DNA of 64,000 nucleotides from Microbulbifer variabilis (lineage in GTDB: Bacteria > Pseudomonadota > Gammaproteobacteria > Pseudomonadales > Cellvibrionaceae): the NCBI RefSeq assembly GCF_023716485.1, contig NZ_CP092418.1, positions 248,001 to 312,000 of the forward strand, written 5' to 3'. Positions within the stretch are counted from its first letter, which is position 1; the number at the start of each line of letters is the position of its first letter. The translations under genes were made by a program, and so were the position numbers. Shown here one piece after another: positions 63,521 through 64,000 of the stretch. Below the pieces are notes generated by a model. It was not told where the DNA came from. It searched no databases and saw only the letters and a list, made by a program, of their open reading frames with translations.

Positions 63521-64000
63521 GTGAGTGACTTGCAAAGCAGCATAGGTATTTTTGGCAAGCTTCCTGGGCATGGGGATTTTATCCAGCGTCAGCTTCCAGC
63601 GAGTTTCGTCAGGGTGTGGGATGAATGGCTGCAGCGTGCAGTGCATGGCTCCCGAGAAATAATGGGTGAAAACTGGCTGGACTATTATTTGACCAGTCCG
63701 GTCTGGCGCTTTGCTCACAGTAAAGGAATCATTGATGAGACCCCCTGGGTAGGGGTTCTAGTGCCTAGTGTGGATAGTGTGGGGCGCTATTTTCCTTTGA
63801 CTATCGCCGCACCGTTACCCTCTTCTATGGACATAATTAACTTTATGTCAGATGCAGATAGGTGGTATCGGGAACTTACAGAATTGGCTGTCAGCGCACT
63901 GCAAAATATGCTCCATGCAGATCAGTTGTTCGAGGCCTTTAGTGAGGTGCCTGTAGAACTGGGGCAGCTGGCAACAGCTGCAGCACAGAGTGAGTTCTTT
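63521..64000 (+). CDS. tagF: TagF, T6SS repressor protein (3' truncated by window end)
   Basis: First 160 codons of a TagF-type protein, which blocks T6SS activation post-translationally, often through Fha. The GTG at 63521 has TAGGGAG upstream and gives VSDLQSSIGIFGKLPGHGDF, with the typical GKLPGHGDF motif. Further family signatures are VWDEWLQRAV, PVWRFAH and VGRYFPLTIAAP. The frame is open to base 64000, so the C-terminus is outside the window. A fused PppA domain, seen in some TagF proteins, cannot be excluded, but a separate PP2C gene is already present. Confidence 0.93.
   Translation, partial: MSDLQSSIGIFGKLPGHGDFIQRQLPASFVRVWDEWLQRAVHGSREIMGENWLDYYLTSPVWRFAHSKGIIDETPWVGVLVPSVDSVGRYFPLTIAAPLPSSMDIINFMSDADRWYRELTELAVSALQNMLHADQLFEAFSEVPVELGQLATAAAQSEFF

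Overview
This window looks like a stretch of chromosome from a marine-type gammaproteobacterium. Gene content and order resemble Pseudomonas and, more closely, the Cellvibrionales/Microbulbifer group; this assignment is an inference from protein similarity and synteny, because no rRNA or tRNA lies in the window. Coding is dense, on both strands, and moderately GC-rich. Most of it is conserved core genome. The last quarter is an accessory type VI secretion (T6SS) region.

Layout. (1) 2-8716, plus strand: end of the twitching-motility chemosensory system (pilJ fragment, chpA, chpC). It meets the convergent PBP1A gene (mrcA) at a 21-bp perfect inverted-repeat terminator. (2) 11691-18394: pilMNOPQ, the type IV pilus alignment and secretin operon, running by overlap into aroK and then aroB. 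(3) 18395-24626: a 344-bp non-coding stretch with a terminator and a possible structured leader, then gltB and gltD (glutamate synthase). (4) 24786-27393: hemE and an HD-GYP-like protein with altered metal ligands. (5) 27448-31983: a minus-strand cluster rsgA, tandem-rhodanese sulfurtransferase, psd, with orn (plus) and queG (minus) beside it. (6) 32118-45349: the conserved block nnr-tsaE-amiB-mutL-miaA-hfq-hflX-hflK-hflC-hisZ-purA. (7) 45492-48566: a hemolysin III/PAQR-family membrane protein, a secreted MltB-family lytic transglycosylase, and a convergent AstE/aspartoacylase-family metallohydrolase.

(8) 48649-64000: T6SS region. On the minus strand a PP2C-type phosphatase is followed 23 bp later by an Rhs protein that has core repeats but no toxin tip. 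On the plus strand are a Y1/REP-associated transposase homologue that has lost its HUH histidines, a single polypeptide resembling TssB joined to TssC, an FHA protein, tssJ, tssK, tssL, tssM and the first 160 codons of tagF, cut by the window edge. The FHA/PP2C/TagF set suggests post-translational control by threonine phosphorylation. The kinase, the standard tssB/tssC genes, the baseplate genes, hcp and vgrG are not in the window and probably lie beyond base 64000.

The best candidates for something undescribed are the HUH-dead transposase with an RGRP tail inside the T6SS locus, its neighbour the TssB-TssC-like fusion, the toxinless Rhs encoded with the phosphatase, and the KD-GYP variant after hemE.
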